NCBI RefSeq assembly: GCF_020520425.1
Contig: NC_079490.1
Location: 310,001 to 374,000 of the forward strand
Direction of reading: 5' to 3'
Length of the DNA stretch: 64,000 nt
Origin: Spinacia oleracea
Taxonomy: Eukaryota; Streptophyta; Magnoliopsida; Caryophyllales; Amaranthaceae
Below the pieces are notes generated by a model that was not told the DNA's origin, did not search any database, and worked only from the letters and a program-made list of their open reading frames with translations. Shown one piece after another: positions 1 through 13,791 of the stretch (position 1 is its first letter; every line of letters starts with the position of its first letter). The position numbers and the translations under genes were made by a program.

Positions 1-547
1 AGCAATCAAACTGTCCACTCAAATCCGGCCTATATGCATTTTCACCTGCAAAAGTTACAGCTTGGTTGAGAACCAAGCTAGTATTTGCTGCATCATTATT
101 ATCATCAGTTGTTTTGATGGTGGTTGATGTGGTGGTTGTTGGAGGAGCTGGAGGTGGTTGGGTGTTGTTGTTTCTGATCAAGCTCTTTTTCTGGTTGACA
201 AGGTTTCTGATTCTGCGAGAGAGAGCAGAGTTGGTGTTGTCAGAGGACGGAGTAGTAACAAAATTGGTCCGTGTGTTGGAACCACGAAGGAGACAAGCGG
301 CTTCATCATAAGCACGAGCAGCTTCTTCGGCTGTGTCGAAGGTGCCTAACCAAATCCTGATCTTCTGAGTTGTGTTTTTTATTTCTGCAACCCATTTTCC
401 TGAAGGTCTCTGCCTCACCCCTACAAACTTGTTCTTGGTCGTGCCGGTTTTGATACCGCTCTTTACTACCTTGTTGTTGTTGTTGTTGTTACATGTCTGT
501 TTAGGTTTGTTCTCTTTGTGTTGTAGCTGCTGGAATTGGAATTCCAT
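1..547 (-). CDS. RAP2.11-like: AP2/ERF transcription factor, RAP2.11-like (partial, runs off left edge)
   Basis: Read on the minus strand from ATG at 547, the frame stays open to the window edge (182 codons seen). Residues 1-37 are polar with a short Asn run. The AP2/ERF DNA-binding domain follows (about 39-96): it starts [18 protein letters not shown], holds the WLGTF core and the [12 protein letters not shown] helix, and ends [11 protein letters not shown]. After it come low-complexity Asn, Pro and Thr stretches. Known of the family: ERF proteins bind GCC-box-type promoters in the nucleus; Arabidopsis RAP2.11 acts in low-potassium signalling and its legume relatives (ERN) in nodulation. The domain wording fits RAP2.11 best. 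No intron is visible. A TATA-like TATTTAAA lies near 630, about 85 bases upstream of the ATG. The C-terminus is outside the window, so total length is unknown. Confidence 0.93.
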   Translation of the reverse strand, partial: MEFQFQQLQHKENKPKQTCNNNNNNKVVKSGIKTGTTKNKFVGVRQRPSGKWVAEIKNTTQKIRIWLGTFDTAEEAARAYDEAACLLRGSNTRTNFVTTPSSDNTNSALSRRIRNLVNQKKSLIRNNNTQPPPAPPTTTTSTTIKTTDDNNDAANTSLVLNQAVTFAGENAYRPDLSGQFDC

Positions 548-2436
548 TTGCACAAAAAGAACAAACTCAAAATGAAAAGTGCAAATAGGAGTAAGATTTA
601 ATAGTTAGAAAAGACAAGTTTGAAGGTTTAAATACAGGATGATAATGTTAGTGGGCGTCTCGTCTTTAGCATTTAGCATTCTTTGTTGTTAATTTGTAAG
701 TAAGTTTAGAGATTTGTTAAGAGTCAAAGGGAATGAGTAAACAAATGATAAATGTCACTCTCTTTGGAACAAAAACATACCACTTCGTGCTCTCCCTCTT
801 TCTTTTGAACTCGTTATCATTTTATTATCATCCAAAAGACATTCCCTCTTTGACTGTTTCACGTTTGTTGATACAACTACTTGAATACTTGATATGTAGT
901 AGCCTTCATTCGTGTAACCAAGTACCACTACATGCGATGATCTTTTGTGCGTGGTGTGCACCTAAGGACCATTTCTTGATTAGGTTTCCCATTAGAGTTT
1001 CTATTAGGGGTAGACCTGATTAAAAGGCGGGTCGGGCCGGGTTCGAGCTGGGCCACGGCAAAAAAAGTATGGCCATTAGCTCATGCGGCCGGGCTAGGCT
1101 TTGGGCCGAAACTTTCTACCAACACCCATTATTCTGGGCCAAAATAGCGGGTTTTTCGGGTCATTTAACACGTTCCGGAATTGAAAAATTTGAAAAGTAC
1201 CTTGTGAAGCATTTCACGTCTGATGGGACTCAATACTGCTATAAATTCCCAGTTTCAACTAGGGACTTGATTCTACATTTTATTGGGACTTGGCATCGAT
1301 TGTCTAATGACATTTGCTGGTTTGAATTGAAAACTTGGTAATGTAATTAGCAGTTTGTTTTTAATTTTATCAGTCCATTCTATAATAGATGATTAGATAG
1401 TACGTCGGTACATGGACAATTAGTCCAATTGATCCTACATGCATTATTAAAAATATAATATTGTGAAAAGAAAAAGAAAGAAATCTCAATTAATCTGCTG
1501 CCAGAAGAGCAAAAGGAGTAAGCATCATATATTCATTACTACTACTAATCTACTATATATGAATCATATGATCATCTTTTGAAAGGTGACAGCGCAAAAA
1601 GGCTTCCGTTAGGTCACAAGAATCATGATATGATATCGTTTTTTAGGAACAATTTTCTTTATCCTTTTTATTTAATTTTTTGGAAATAAGATGGGAGATA
1701 GATGAAAATAAACGGGAAGCATCAATGCTAACATTGGGCGGTGGAGTAAGGACCCACTAAGAAAGTACGACAACTGTGTCAACCCAACCTTGCAAATATT
1801 GTCGTGCAACTTGTGCTACATTATTATGTTTTGATTGAATTGTTATTATAAATAAATAAATCAGGTTAAAGAAAGGAATCAATAAACCCAGGTTTTCTAA
1901 TTGGATTCCTTCTCAAATAATGACTAATGAATAAAACCCATGACAAACACAAAAGTGTTTGTTAAACAAAGAAGACACCAATTAATTCAAACTTCACTTT
2001 TAATTAAAAATAACAAAACAATCACATTACAAACAAGAATACTTGTTTTTTTTTGGTAACGAATAAAAATGAGAGTAATATGGTGGACAAAACTGTATCA
2101 AAGACTCACCTCCTTGGACAATTCTTGATACCTCCCAATGCAAAACTTGACAAGTCCACAGAGACTTGTATCAGTATGTGTGATTTCTTCACCTTTGACT
2201 ATACAACACTACTATATCTATGCTTTTTATGTCTATAGGAGCGAGCTTCTTCTGGACCCTCGACCTTCGAGAGATGCCCCCGTAGCAAATATGACACTCA
2301 TAAATGAATCAAGACGTGATGCATGTTGACAAAAAATATGTAACGATTGCATGCAAAATAATACCAGTAAGGTGGTGGTGGTGGTGTGATGGTGGTGGTG
2401 ATGGTGGTGATCCATAATCTTCATCCAACTGGAAAA
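548..2436. other. Intergenic: ERF promoter side, GC-rich repeat, 3' flank of importin gene
   Basis: About 1.9 kb without a supported gene. 548-720 is probably promoter and 5' leader of the minus-strand ERF gene. 1012-1260 holds a GC-rich dispersed repeat (separate entry). 1370-2330 is AT-rich with only short chance frames. 2368-2412 is a GGT/GAT microsatellite just beyond the importin stop codon, probably in its 3' UTR or flank. Confidence 0.6.
1012..1260 (+). repeat. GC-rich AGACC-GATC dispersed repeat (one end visible)
   Basis: Begins AGACCTGATTAAAAGGCGGG and runs into gggccgggttcg-type sequence. The same start followed by gggtcgggccggg occurs at 38951, and its reverse complement ends another copy at 40844. 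The right end is not clear here, so the limit is approximate. It looks like a diverged or truncated member of the same non-autonomous family. Confidence 0.5.
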
Positions 2437-5400
2437 CTAGGATGAAAGGATCGACTGCAAGGTAAGCTGCTGCTGTGGTTGCAGTGATGACCATGTTGAA
2501 GCTAATATAGCCGGCGGCAAAGTTTGTTGGAGATGCCTCAACAGATTAACCATTCTCCCTGCAGTTTGCTCTGTTGCCAAATCTTTACCAGCACACAGAA
2601 TCTACACACAAAACAAAACAAAAAACTCGGTTTAAAAAACCGCTACTATTTTCTATGGAGTACAAAATATTACACATTGACCCCCTAAAAAGCTTGCTTG
2701 GAATTATCACTTTGTAAAAGGAATTGATGATGAAACACTGCAGTATATACTTGGATTGTTGGACACAGTGTACTAGTCCCCGTAACATTATCGAAATTAT
2801 ATGAATGAAAAGAATATTATTAAAATCTGCAATGAACTTAACAAGCTATAAGTTTAACATAGAAAAACAGACAATAGTGAAAGGATGACAGAAAAAAAGA
2901 AGCACCCCATTTCCGCTTCCCCTTCTAAAGCATGGGCGAGACAAGAGACGTGTAAACTTCTTTTCTATACAATCTCACCGAGTACAACTTCCAAAACTTA
3001 GTTTATAAAGGCGTAGTAATTATCCAACGAATGGTGAATATCACATTTAGAACTTGATGGATTTCCTAACCATGTATACTACTATTGTTTTCCTGCCCTT
3101 TTGCCATTACACATTTACACCCTATATTGGAGACACTCTCCATCAGTTGTTAGATGAATTTGCAATTTTGCATCAAATAAATTATTCTGGGAAGGCAACA
3201 TTCTGATTACCAACAAAAGTTATTTTCACAAAGTTAAGCAGAAGTATACAACTCCTGAAAGACTTTAGTCAGGTGAGAAAAAAAGAACTTATTTAAAGTT
3301 ATAAACCAATGCAATTATAACTGAGCCTTTTCTCGTATAAAAATGCAATCGATTCCGAACGAGTATGTTGTTAAAACTCAGAACGGAGACTAACCTCCGC
3401 AAAGACCAGAAATATCTTAGGTGTATGTTGATTGTTGGGCCCCAAGAGTTCCACATCAGACCTGAAGGCAATCAAACATTTAAAGACTTTTCTAATTGAC
3501 CAAAAAGTACAGAGAACAAGGCAGCAGGCTTTAAACAATCACCTTTCGACCATAGAACAAAGCTGATCGTGAACAACTTTCGCCTCAATCAAGTCTCCTT
3601 TGATGGGCAGACAATTTAGCCATGCAGGAACAATCTGCAAAAGACCAGAGGGAAACCTCAGAAGTAATTCAACGGTCTACAATGGATAGAGTTAAAAGAC
3701 AATATTAAACAAGACACACTTATCCCCAGCAATCCAGTATCACATTATTACATGAATTACAAATTAAGTATGGGATGTTTATAAAGTGGAGATAGCAAGA
3801 ATGCCATAAACAAAACCACATGACCAAAGAAAAACCTACAATTCCACCATGCACAAAAAAACACGGTAAAGATTGGTATTTCATATTCTTTTAGGGTAAT
3901 TCTTAGGTTTACACAACTTGATGAAACACACAGCTTGACGATTTTAACTTTCCACTCCACGTGCAGGAAACTATAATGTCATAATTGAAAGCATAATAAA
4001 CATACATGGATATACCTACAATCACATCATACAAGGATTCAAGGAATGCAGCAAAGCACAGAGTTCCGCATCATCAGAAACGACTTCAATGCATGTCACA
4101 TTATTTATGAACGTGCAACACAGAAAAGAAAAAGAAAAAGGCTACCTAATTGGAAAAACCAGACAAAACAAACCTGGGATGAATCGATGCTATCCCGATG
4201 AAATTGACATATCTTTCCCAGAGCTGATACTGCATTATCATATGCCATTACATTTTCGGACTGAAGGGCATGAGGATGCTGGATGACAACATTTAGTCTT
4301 GAGAGAGCCTCTGTTAAGGAAATTTTTTAAAAAAAATGTAATCAAATGTCATAGAAAGTGACACACAAGATGGAGGTAAGAAAGCAGATGGAAATCTACC
4401 CCCCACTAGTTGCTTAAAAGCTGAGCCACCAAACTCTGCACACACGCCAAGTCCATACACAGCAGCCTGAATAAAGCCATATCGGCAAGGTGAGAATAAA
4501 TAAAAATATAAGCCATAATTCACAAAAGAATGCATGCAGCACCGACCTGTCGAACATCTGGATATTCATCATTGCAGGCTTCTAACAAGAAAGGCAAGTA
4601 TGTGTCATAGTATCTGCCCCACAAAAACAAAAATTAGACTATCTGAATTAACAATGGGAAGTATGTGTTGTAATACTCCCTCCATTTTTAAAAAAATTAG
4701 CTACACTTTGCTTTTCATGGTCTCAGGCGCGTAACAAGATATTTTGAATTATTCTTTGAGATAAATCTAACAAGATTACAAATGATAAATTGATAATATG
4801 ACATGACGTATTGTTTTAGTACTTGTAATAGTGAGAATTTACAATTGAAGTTTCTGAACTGTGGCCAAAAAAGGCTAACGGATACTTGTAATAGTGAGAA
4901 TTTACGATTGAAGTTTCTCAACTTGAACCAAAAAAGGCTAAGGTGCTAAACTTACTTTAGAGCAGCTTCACGACACTGCTCAGCAACATCGTCAAATATA
5001 CAAATTGCTATCCTTCTTTCTCCAGCTGTTTTATCTTTCCCCTACAATCAATGACGAACGAAACCAGATGAGATGCACATACTATCTTTCCTCTTCACCT
5101 CCTTAATTTCAGATGTCAATTGGATAGAGAAGGTCATCTATACTTCAGGATTTGGTTAAAATATGCTCAAGCTTGAAAAGAACAATAGATTCCAAGGTAG
5201 TTAAGAGGTCAGAAGAGCCCTTCCATTTTCTTTTTTTGTTCATCTGGAAAAGATATTTTACTTTTCACAAACTGAAAAAGGGTCAAGATTAGAAGAACAG
5301 AGCCTATAAGACTTAAAGAGAAAACCCTTCTCTATGATGACAAAACTTAGTCACCACCATTTGCATACTACTTAATATACAGACAATGGATATAGAAATA

Positions 5401-8400
5401 AAACATGAGCCAACTACTAACAACACCAGCTTCATGTTGTGCAATTGTTGATGCAAACATGCAATAATTATCCGTTGCATAGTCTTCCCAAAAGGTAAAC
5501 CTAACCAAAATTTGATCGCAATCTGACAATATGTTTTCAGTTTTAATCAGATAGAATTCTTCATATTTTTGGGTCCAGTTGTGGTAGAATCAGTTTTTTA
5601 TCGGCCAATCATACCAAGAAAGTAATTATTAATTTATCATGATCCCAGACAAATGGACAATCAACTACCCTCAACATCATTGGCGATTGTAATCTCAAAC
5701 ACTTGCCTTTTTCAGACAGGGAGAGGTCATTAAGGAAGAAAGTAAGAATCATGAACCAACAACTGAATGCACAAAGTAATGAGCAAGAAGTTAATTTCAG
5801 ATGTTTCATGTTATCATGCCTAGCCCACAAAAACCATGATCTTGAACAAAATGGAATAGTAAATTTTAGTCTTTAATAATAAATTAACAAGATAACTATC
5901 AGAATTCTCAGCAAAAACTCACCCACATAGGTGTCAGGTATGACGTCAGCTCATCAAAGAAGGCTAAGAAGGAGGCGTTGAATGTTTTGATTAATGTTCC
6001 TAAGATTTCACCCACCTGAATCACATGAAAGTAACTCTCCTTACTTGTGATGTATAAAGAGCAAGTGTCATATAAGATAGCAGAGAAGAAATGCTGAAAC
6101 AAACAAAGAAATAGATATACGAAAAGCCACTGTCACATACTTGATCAAACAGTTCCTCCTCCTGGTCATTTTCTTCTTTAAGTAACTCTCCTTCTTCAGC
6201 ATCAAAGTCCTCCGCTTTAGCCCTCTCTGCTCTCTCTCTCTTTCTACTGGAACTAGCAGTAAGGACCTGCTTAATTTCATCGACAATGGCTTTGACTTGA
6301 GCTTCATCCAAAAGGGTCCCAGAAATCTGGAGAAGAAATGAGATATTAGAAATTTTACTGTGTTTTATTCAGACCAGATGCAAAAGGAAAGACCAGCGCA
6401 GCTTCAAAAGATTGTTTCTTATATTTACTCTCATTCTAATTGATAAAACACTGGCCCTGAATGAGTGAATGCAGGGGGATTACGATTAAAATCCCAGAAT
6501 TACATTCAGAAAATAATATCAAAAGATAACACCAACTTAGCTTTCCAAAGAAAACACTGAGAATTTAGCTTACCTGTATACACTCATTTAATGCATCCAA
6601 CATGCTAGCAGAAATTTCAACATCAGGCTCCTGCAAACCATTTGGATTTAGGGATTATACAACAGCCGAGCGTTAAGAAAACATAAACCACCACAGCTAA
6701 TAACAACTACCTTATGCAGGGCCTCAACCAAGGCTGGTACTATGAAGTCAGACAATTGTTTGACATAGGATTCATCACGACCTTGAGCAAGCCCTTTCTC
6801 CACAGCTAGTTTTGCAGAGAGCAACAGTTCAGGCATAACTGTAAAAGAGACATATGTCTGTCAGTAAAAGCTTGGAATACATCTTCCAAAAGCATCACAG
6901 GATTCCGTTAGAAAGGTAAGGAAAAGGTGTCAATTCAGGAACCAAGATAAATAACAACATACTAGAAACAGCAGCTCTTCGAACTTCTTCATGAAAATAA
7001 AATTTTAGGAGTGGAACGAGAGTTGGTGCCACCTACATTGGGACAGTCATAGTCAATATATACATATATTTTCTCAATGAAGAATTTTGTTTGTAGATTA
7101 TAGATACTAACCTGATCAATCCAAGGATAAAACCCTTCCTTCAACTCATCTGCATAACAACATAGCATGTTGCACGCAGTTGCTTTCTCCTCCAAGACAC
7201 TAGTCTTGATTCCTATCCTCTTGTCTCCAAGGGTTATGGTCTCCATACTACAAAACACATGAATGAAAATACCACATCAGATATTTTCGGGAAATGGAGG
7301 GAAATAATATATTTTTTAAGAAAAAAAATTAGCCCAAATCAATCTAGTGCTAAGCACTAATAATCTAATTACTTCTTTTCTAGTACTTGTAGATATACTC
7401 ATAAAAGAGGGGGATAATACAGAACACACAGACAAAGACAAATGCAAAAAGAAATTATATGAAGCAAGTGCATTTGACAAACAACCGTGAAACATGAGGT
7501 TTACAATCACAAAGCATGACAGGTACCTATCATCATCAGAGTCTTCGATATCATCAGAGTCAGCAGAGGTGATAGTCACATCAGGTTTGAGCTGAGCAGA
7601 CTGAAGAAGAGGAGGCATGACAACACTCATATAAGGAAGGAAATCCTGCCCCAAACATTTGCAAAGTCTAGCCCAAGCCTGCAAAATAATTGAGAACCGA
7701 AAGTTACATTAGGACATCATGTAAGCCATCCATCAAGCAATTGCATACAAATAGTTTGAAGCAAGCTCTACCTGTAGCATGTAACTAGTTGTTGGATCAT
7801 CGGATTCCATTTGAGATCCTTGCAGTGACATAAGCACCTCCATGACCTAGTAGATAATAAAAAATGGAGATCGTTAGTTTATAATAAGCAGAGAACTGAT
7901 ATTAACACCAAGACAGAAAAGTAGGCCTTAGTCAACAAGATAAGTGTCATTGGTAGTGTTATAACAGGAAAATAAATGGCGCCTCCAGAAAAGGCACCCT
8001 AATTCATGACTTGTTCCTACAGGCTTAAGCATTGGAACCACTATAAACAGCACTCAGACAGAAAATGAAGACGCAAGCTAACAAGAGGAGTGTCACTGGT
8101 AACACTTTGTAAAAAATAAATATGAGTATATTATCAATAAAGAAACTGACATCCAGAAAATACACGATATTTTATGGCAATAGAGAGATCACCGGAATAG
8201 AAGCTAGCTACATTCTTCGACTAATAAAAATAAACACAGACCAACACTAAATGCTTATGATTTTACAAACCTGTTTAGCATCATCCCTGAACTTTTCTTT
8301 GCCAACAGCCATGCCAACCAAACTAATGCATTCCATTGCTTTGGCTCGAAGCATCCGATTGGATTTGTCTGTTGCATTCATCAGGATAGCTTTCAAGTAA

Positions 8401-10802
8401 GGCATGACGGCGTCATAATATTTTTGGAAATGCTCCTGCCAATTTCATTATGTGAGAATCCTCATTCTTATAACAATATAATCTGATAACACAAATTTAG
8501 TTGAGGAGGCACCTGAGAAGAATCAGCGACTGATGCCAATGCAGTCAAGGCTCCCTCTTGAACCAATTGTTTTCCATTCTGAATCGATTCGCAGTTAAAT
8601 GTTCACATAAACAGTGGAAACAAAAATAGTCAAGAAACTATGCAACATGATATGATATTTTCTTATTGAACAAAAAGAGAGAAAATACATATAGCTTGTA
8701 TATACCTGTAAAAGAACAAGCAATTTGCTCACTACCCCATCCATGTAAGGAGTTAAGATATCCGGAGTGCAGTTCTCGCTAAAATTAAGAACAGCTGAAG
8801 CAGCATGTGCCTACATAATGCGGAAAAATAAATGCAGAACTGTGAATCTTCAAACATATACTTTATAGTTTATACTACTCAGCAGAATGCAAGTGTTGTT
8901 AGATACAATAATGTTAGTTTGTTGAATATACCCATCCCCATCAATTGGGATGTAGTTTGTGATACCATTTGCAAGCTAATACTCAAGAGTGCCTTCATCC
9001 CAGAACAGCATTAACAAGTAGGAACACAAATCTTTTCAATGTAAGCAGCCTTAGTCCTATCCTAACAAGTGAAAACTAGTGTACATTGCAACACATGAAC
9101 TATGAAACAGATAAGCTGGAACACTGTCAAATTTCTAGGTTCTCAATAGTTAACATAGTCATTGGAGGAGTCAACTAACCTGCACTCTAGGATTTTGAAA
9201 GTCATCCATGGCATTAGCCAGTGCTGGAAGAACCCTCTGGTGATACTGCAGTTGCAAATCTGGACCCAGGTCAGTAGACAACTGCCCGATTGCATTGATA
9301 GCTGCCCACCTCACTCGTGGATGAGGATCTTGGAATGAACCCAAAACCATATTCAATACTTGTTCCAAATTTTTAACCATCACCTAAAACATCATTAAAT
9401 GAGACAAGATAATGTGAATAACTCAAGCAATGCAGAACAGAAACTACACAATAACACAAGTCATATTGAATCAAATGCACAACGGTAAGTGAGGCATGCA
9501 TAGTTAACATTATACTAATAAGTACTTGTATAATTTAGACATTAGTACCTTAGCACAACCCTCAGCAATCTGAGCAAGAGCAATGAGTGCAGCATGATGC
9601 TTCTGCCACTCAGGAGCAGCCAAGTAAGCAGGCAACAACTGGGATGCCACCGGAACAATGGAGTTACCACCGAGAGCAATGGAGAGGCGATCAAGGCACT
9701 CCTGTCCTACACTGTAATTGCCAGTCTCACCCGCATCCTCGTCCTCAAGTTCAGCACTATGCCAAGCAGGATCATCCTCAATATCCAACAGCATCTTCAT
9801 CAATATATCAAACAACCTGCTAATAAACTGCGGCAACTTCCTCATCATCCCAGGGGCCCGCTCCCTAGCCTCAGCGAGGGTGATCACAAACTCAACAGCC
9901 AAATGTCTGGTTCCTTCCTCCAATTGGTCAGCCTCGGCAATTTGTAGCATAGCGCCAACCACATCCACCAGCTGCCTCCTTAAAAACCTAGGCTCAGCTC
10001 CAGCAAGCTCAATCAACAACTCGAGCGCCTCCTGAGCCGTAGCCTCCTGTCCGGAATTCAACGCCTCGGTCAAGGTCTTCATCATTGCAGGCAATAGGTC
10101 TTGAAACCTATCCCTATCACCAGAAGTTTCAAGACACTGGATGAAGTTAATGACAGCATTTAACGCAGCAATTCGAACATCAGAGCTCGGGGAATTGGCG
10201 AGGCAGTATAAGAATACACCGTGAAGCTCCTTAATGTAAGGCACCAGAGTATCACCAATAAACTGCGAGAGCTGAGCAAAAATCAAAAAAGCGGACTCCT
10301 GCAAACTGGGAGAATCTGACGAAACACACTGGAACATGAAAGGGAGAAGCTCCGGCCATCCATTATCAGGAAGAATACCGGAAGCAAGCTCGGAAATGGT
10401 GTCGCAAAGCTTCTTAGAAATGGTTTTGGCATCATCGCGTTGCAGGCAGGCGAGGAGGAGGGACTTGAGCGAAGATTGCGAAGAAGGAGTAAGGTGAGGC
10501 CAAACATAGGAAGAAGAAGAAGAATCGGAGGAGATGGAGTCGCGAGTGAAGAGCTTACGGAGAAGAATGGTAGACATGGCACGAGCTTCAAGGTGAGGGG
10601 AGAACTGAAGCAAATGAGCGAGCTTGAAGGTGAGTGAATTAGGATCGGTTTGCTTGCATAGATTGAAGGCAATTTCAGCCTGAGATCGCTGTTCATTGGA
10701 GGAAGACATTAGATGAGAGATGAGAGTCTCGAATGGAGCCGGGTCAGTGCCGAGTAGCGCCGCCAGTTGAGCTTGCTGGATCTGAGTTGACTCGGCATCC
10801 AT
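2437..10802 (-). CDS. IMB3: Importin-5 / karyopherin beta-3 (IMB3) nuclear import receptor
   Basis: Twenty exons on the minus strand add up to 1123 codons plus TAG, close to the usual length of about 1110 residues. Exon 1 is large (9549-10802, 418 codons); the others are 57-203 bases: 9180-9383, 8706-8810, 8513-8578, 8271-8435, 7772-7846, 7527-7678, 7112-7247, 6963-7032, 6711-6838, 6574-6630, 6141-6326, 5923-6015, 4956-5041, 4547-4613, 4400-4466, 4174-4310, 3543-3634, 3395-3461, 2437-2601. All junctions are GT-AG and the sum is in frame. The protein is all helical HEAT repeats, for example [16 protein letters not shown] and [19 protein letters not shown]. It has two acidic segments, in exon 7 (DDIEDSDD) and exon 12 ([14 protein letters not shown]). 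Importin-5-type receptors bind Ran-GTP and carry ribosomal proteins and histones through nuclear pores. The Arabidopsis counterpart I recall is At5g19820 (EMB2734). Confidence 0.96.
4674..4946. repeat. Stowaway-like terminus and 64-bp tandem duplication in importin intron 14
   Basis: 4674 begins TACTCCCTCCATTTTT, the usual Stowaway terminus, but no matching right end is visible, so only one end remains. Next to it, a unit starting acttgtaatagtgagaattt occurs twice head to tail, at about 4819 and 4884, with a few differences. Both lie in the intron between exons 14 and 15 of the importin gene. Confidence 0.5.
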
Positions 10803-11077
10803 GGCTGGCGATAACTAGGGTTTAAGCGGAGGCGGAAATGGAGATGGAGATGCCACTGGTTTTCTCACTGACCGGGGCGGGCAGGAGAGTGGAAAGGGGG
10901 AGAGAAAGGAGGCAGATGAAGAAAGAGGGAGATTTGGGGATTAGAGAAAAAAGGGTTTTAAAGGGAGTTGGGTTTGGGGGGGAATCTAAAATGGGTGGGT
11001 ATTTTGAGAGTGGAAATGGTACATTTACACCTCACATAGGCTCATACTCAATCATTAGACCGCCTTTGCTTTCGTTT

Positions 11078-11122
<45 letters not shown>

Positions 11123-11200
11123 AGTAGTCTAGTGTTTACCTTGTTCTGTTTTTTTGGAGGGAAATCAAAACCCACTCTATAAATATACGAAGTATTTCTT
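10803..11200. promoter_or_regulatory. 5' leader/promoter region of importin-5 gene with CTCACT microsatellite
   Basis: Sequence upstream of the importin ATG (minus-strand gene). 11079-11122 is a run of about seven CTCACT units on the plus strand, so a GA-rich AGTGAG run upstream of the minus-strand gene. GA/CT-rich tracts are common near plant transcription starts. No clear TATA box was found, and promoter activity is inferred from position. Confidence 0.4.
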
Positions 11201-12266
11201 TTTCATTTTTTTCTTTTATTTTTTTATTTTCTTTTCCAAATTCTTAGTCATTGTCTTTAATTTCACACCTTAATTATGATCAACTTCAATTATTCAGTTC
11301 CCACAAGGCCACAATGAATCAATTAGTACAATTATTAACTTCATCTTTGTTTTTGTATTAATGTTTTTGGTCTTCTCTTTCTAGAATCATTATTATTATA
11401 TTTATTATTTTATATACAGTGTATTATTTTTTATTTATTTATGATAGTTGGTCTAGCAATCTTAGATTATCAAAGTTCCGGTCTTCAATCAGGTTTGAGT
11501 TTGGACTCGTGAACACCCCTACAGTCACAAACTTTCCCTATGTGGTTTTTCTAACACCTCTCGCGGGAAAAAAAAAATTAAAAAAAAAATATTGGCTTAT
11601 CCCCCACTTCCAGTCCCAAAATTTCCTTTCCCATTCCGTTTGAAATTTCAATCTTGTGCCATGTTTTGAAGCTTTCGTCACTGTTTTCATGGTTGAAGTT
11701 CCCATGTAGCTTAATTTTCTTTTCAATCCGCTGTAAGTTTTCATTTCCATTCACTTTCCTCTGAAATCTTCGATATCATTTTCCTTAAATTCCCATCTCT
11801 TGGGTCCACGCATGTGAGTTGCACACCCACATATAATTAGCTCCCATTGCAAAGTCAAAGGTCCAACGTAACTTTTCTCAAACCTTTGAGCTTTCATGGA
11901 TTTCGTTTGAACTATTTTAGGTGTAAACCTCATTAGTTATATGAACTTAGTGTACACTTGATTAATCATGTACACTTGATGATGAGTTTAAGAGAAGGGG
12001 AGCAGGTGATTGTTGCATTGGAGGTGCGGCCGTGCGGGAGATGATATGACAGGGATGAGTGGTGTAGGATAGAGAGAAGGTGGAGTGTAGAATAGGAGTG
12101 GCTTGTGTGTCTTGGCAGCAGTTCGGTCAAAGTATTGAGGCCCATAAACTTCCATTCTTTGGCAAGTCTAACACAAATTATTAAACTCGTTCTCATACCC
12201 CACGCTTGATCACCTACACACGAAAAATAAATACGAGGGGAGAATAACGAAATAAAAAGAAAATGA

Positions 12267-12297
<31 letters not shown>

Positions 12298-13791
12298 AAT
12301 AATAGTAACAACTAGAAAGAAATAAAAATATAAAACAAATAACGAAATCTACAATAATTAAACTATAAAATTATAAAAACAAGGAAGATAAATAAATTAT
12401 GAAATTAAGTTCTAAAATCTAATAAAAATCGATAAAAACCTTAGTTAAACTATAAAATAAGAAAATAAGAAATAAATGCTAAAAGGGATAATAATAGATT
12501 AAGATAAAGAAAAATACCTAGAAAAATACCTAAAAAACTACCCATAGGAGTGACATTCATTATACTCCCCCAAGCTAAGCTTTTGCTTATCCTCAAGCAA
12601 AACAAGATGAAAAACGGGAAGAGAATGAGATTTATTCGAATAAAACGAAAATAAAGAAAATCAAGGATGAGAATATACACTAACTCATTGTCGTAGGAAT
12701 CACGATTGCATTTAAGCACATGGAATAAGCTTGATCGCTCAAGAGGGCGAGTGAGATAAAATCATTTAGTGTATCGAAATACACCTAAAAGGCTCATTTA
12801 CGATTTGAGGGAAAGAATAATAATCCATTTTCTCAAAGAAAAACTAAAGAAAAGAAAATTAAACTGTTTTCCCGGCTACGACACTAAAATTTGTCAGGCT
12901 AAAGGCGTATCACTGTAAAAATCATTTAGCATAATCATCAGTAGACCCACGTTGGTCTACAGTAGACCAACGTTGGTCTACAGGGTTGTAGACCAACATT
13001 GGTCTACTTTTGTGTAGACCAACATAGTTCTACTATAGACCAACGTTGGTCTACGACCTCTGTAGAACAACGTTGGTCTACAACTCTGTAGAACAACGTT
13101 GGTCTACAGTAGACCCACGTTGGTCTGCAGTAGACCAAATTTTCATGCATATTTAGGAAGCTAAAATGGAAATTTTAAAGTTATGCGGAACCCAACATGT
13201 TTTGTAGTGAAAAGACGAAGTTGAGTTTACACATGAATGTTTGAGGATTATACCAAAATAAGTTATCAAGAATTAATCTGTCAATAAGGTTGATGATATC
13301 AATGAATGTTAGAAATTCGAAAAGAATTGTGAATGATTGAGGAATATATGCAATGGAATTAAGAATACAAATCAACAAATGACATGTTTATAGGACCAGG
13401 TAGTCCAAACTAAGTTTTCTTGGAGCTAGATTGTTTCTGATAAAGGCACGCTTGATGGCTTAGCATTAATTATCCGCAAAATTCGAGGTTTGTCGACTTA
13501 AAATATAAAGGATAAGTAACAAAGTCATATGTCTAACGATGTATTTCTAGTCACGTGATTGGACTCGAACCCGTGCAACGAACGTGGTCAACGAAGTTAT
13601 TTGATGTAAAAGAAAAGATTGAAGATCGAAATCAAAACGAATTGAGTAATGAAAGTCAACGACAAGATTCCTGCAGCAAAAAAGCCCAATACCAAATGAA
13701 AGCGAAATATCTTCAAATAGTCGCTTAAGAACGATATGATGTACAAATCACTATGATTTATGTGAATGTGTAATGTATCAACCATGCTTAT
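11201..13791 (-). mobile_element. Athila-like LTR retrotransposon remnant, minus orientation (3' internal region plus LTR part)
   Basis: A minus-strand polypurine-tract block lies near 12564-12600: in the element's sense it reads through aggataagcaaaagcttagc into a cttggggga tract, the typical 3' boundary of plant Athila-like Ty3/gypsy elements. Beyond it (12563 down to about 11950) the minus strand resembles the plus-strand LTR starting at 13792, sharing for instance taattttatagtttaattatt and a later tgtgtaggtg block. 12600-13791 would be the element's 3' internal region and carries the palindrome array. No coding domain was recognised. The element is broken and old-looking. The outer limit is uncertain; 11201-11930 is plain AT-rich DNA that may be flank. 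Confidence 0.55.
12941..13139. repeat. Array of eight 20-bp palindromes plus a half unit
   Basis: The unit is the perfect palindrome GTAGACCAACGTTGGTCTAC. Full or one- to three-mismatch units start at 12941, 12962, 12988, 13014, 13035, 13062, 13088 and 13109, with a half unit at 13130. Gaps are 1, 6, 6, 1, 7, 6, 1 and 1 bases. Single units can fold into hairpins and the whole array is near self-complementary. It sits in the 3' internal region of the minus-oriented retroelement remnant. Function unknown. Confidence 0.9.

Noticed and set aside
12941-13139. Palindrome array as CRISPR-like array
   Set aside because: Spacers are 1-7 bases and not unique sequence; the genome is a plant. It is a tandem palindrome array.
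13555-13590. tRNA-like T-loop (ggttcgagtcc on minus)
   Set aside because: No matching acceptor stem, anticodon arm or D arm at proper distance.
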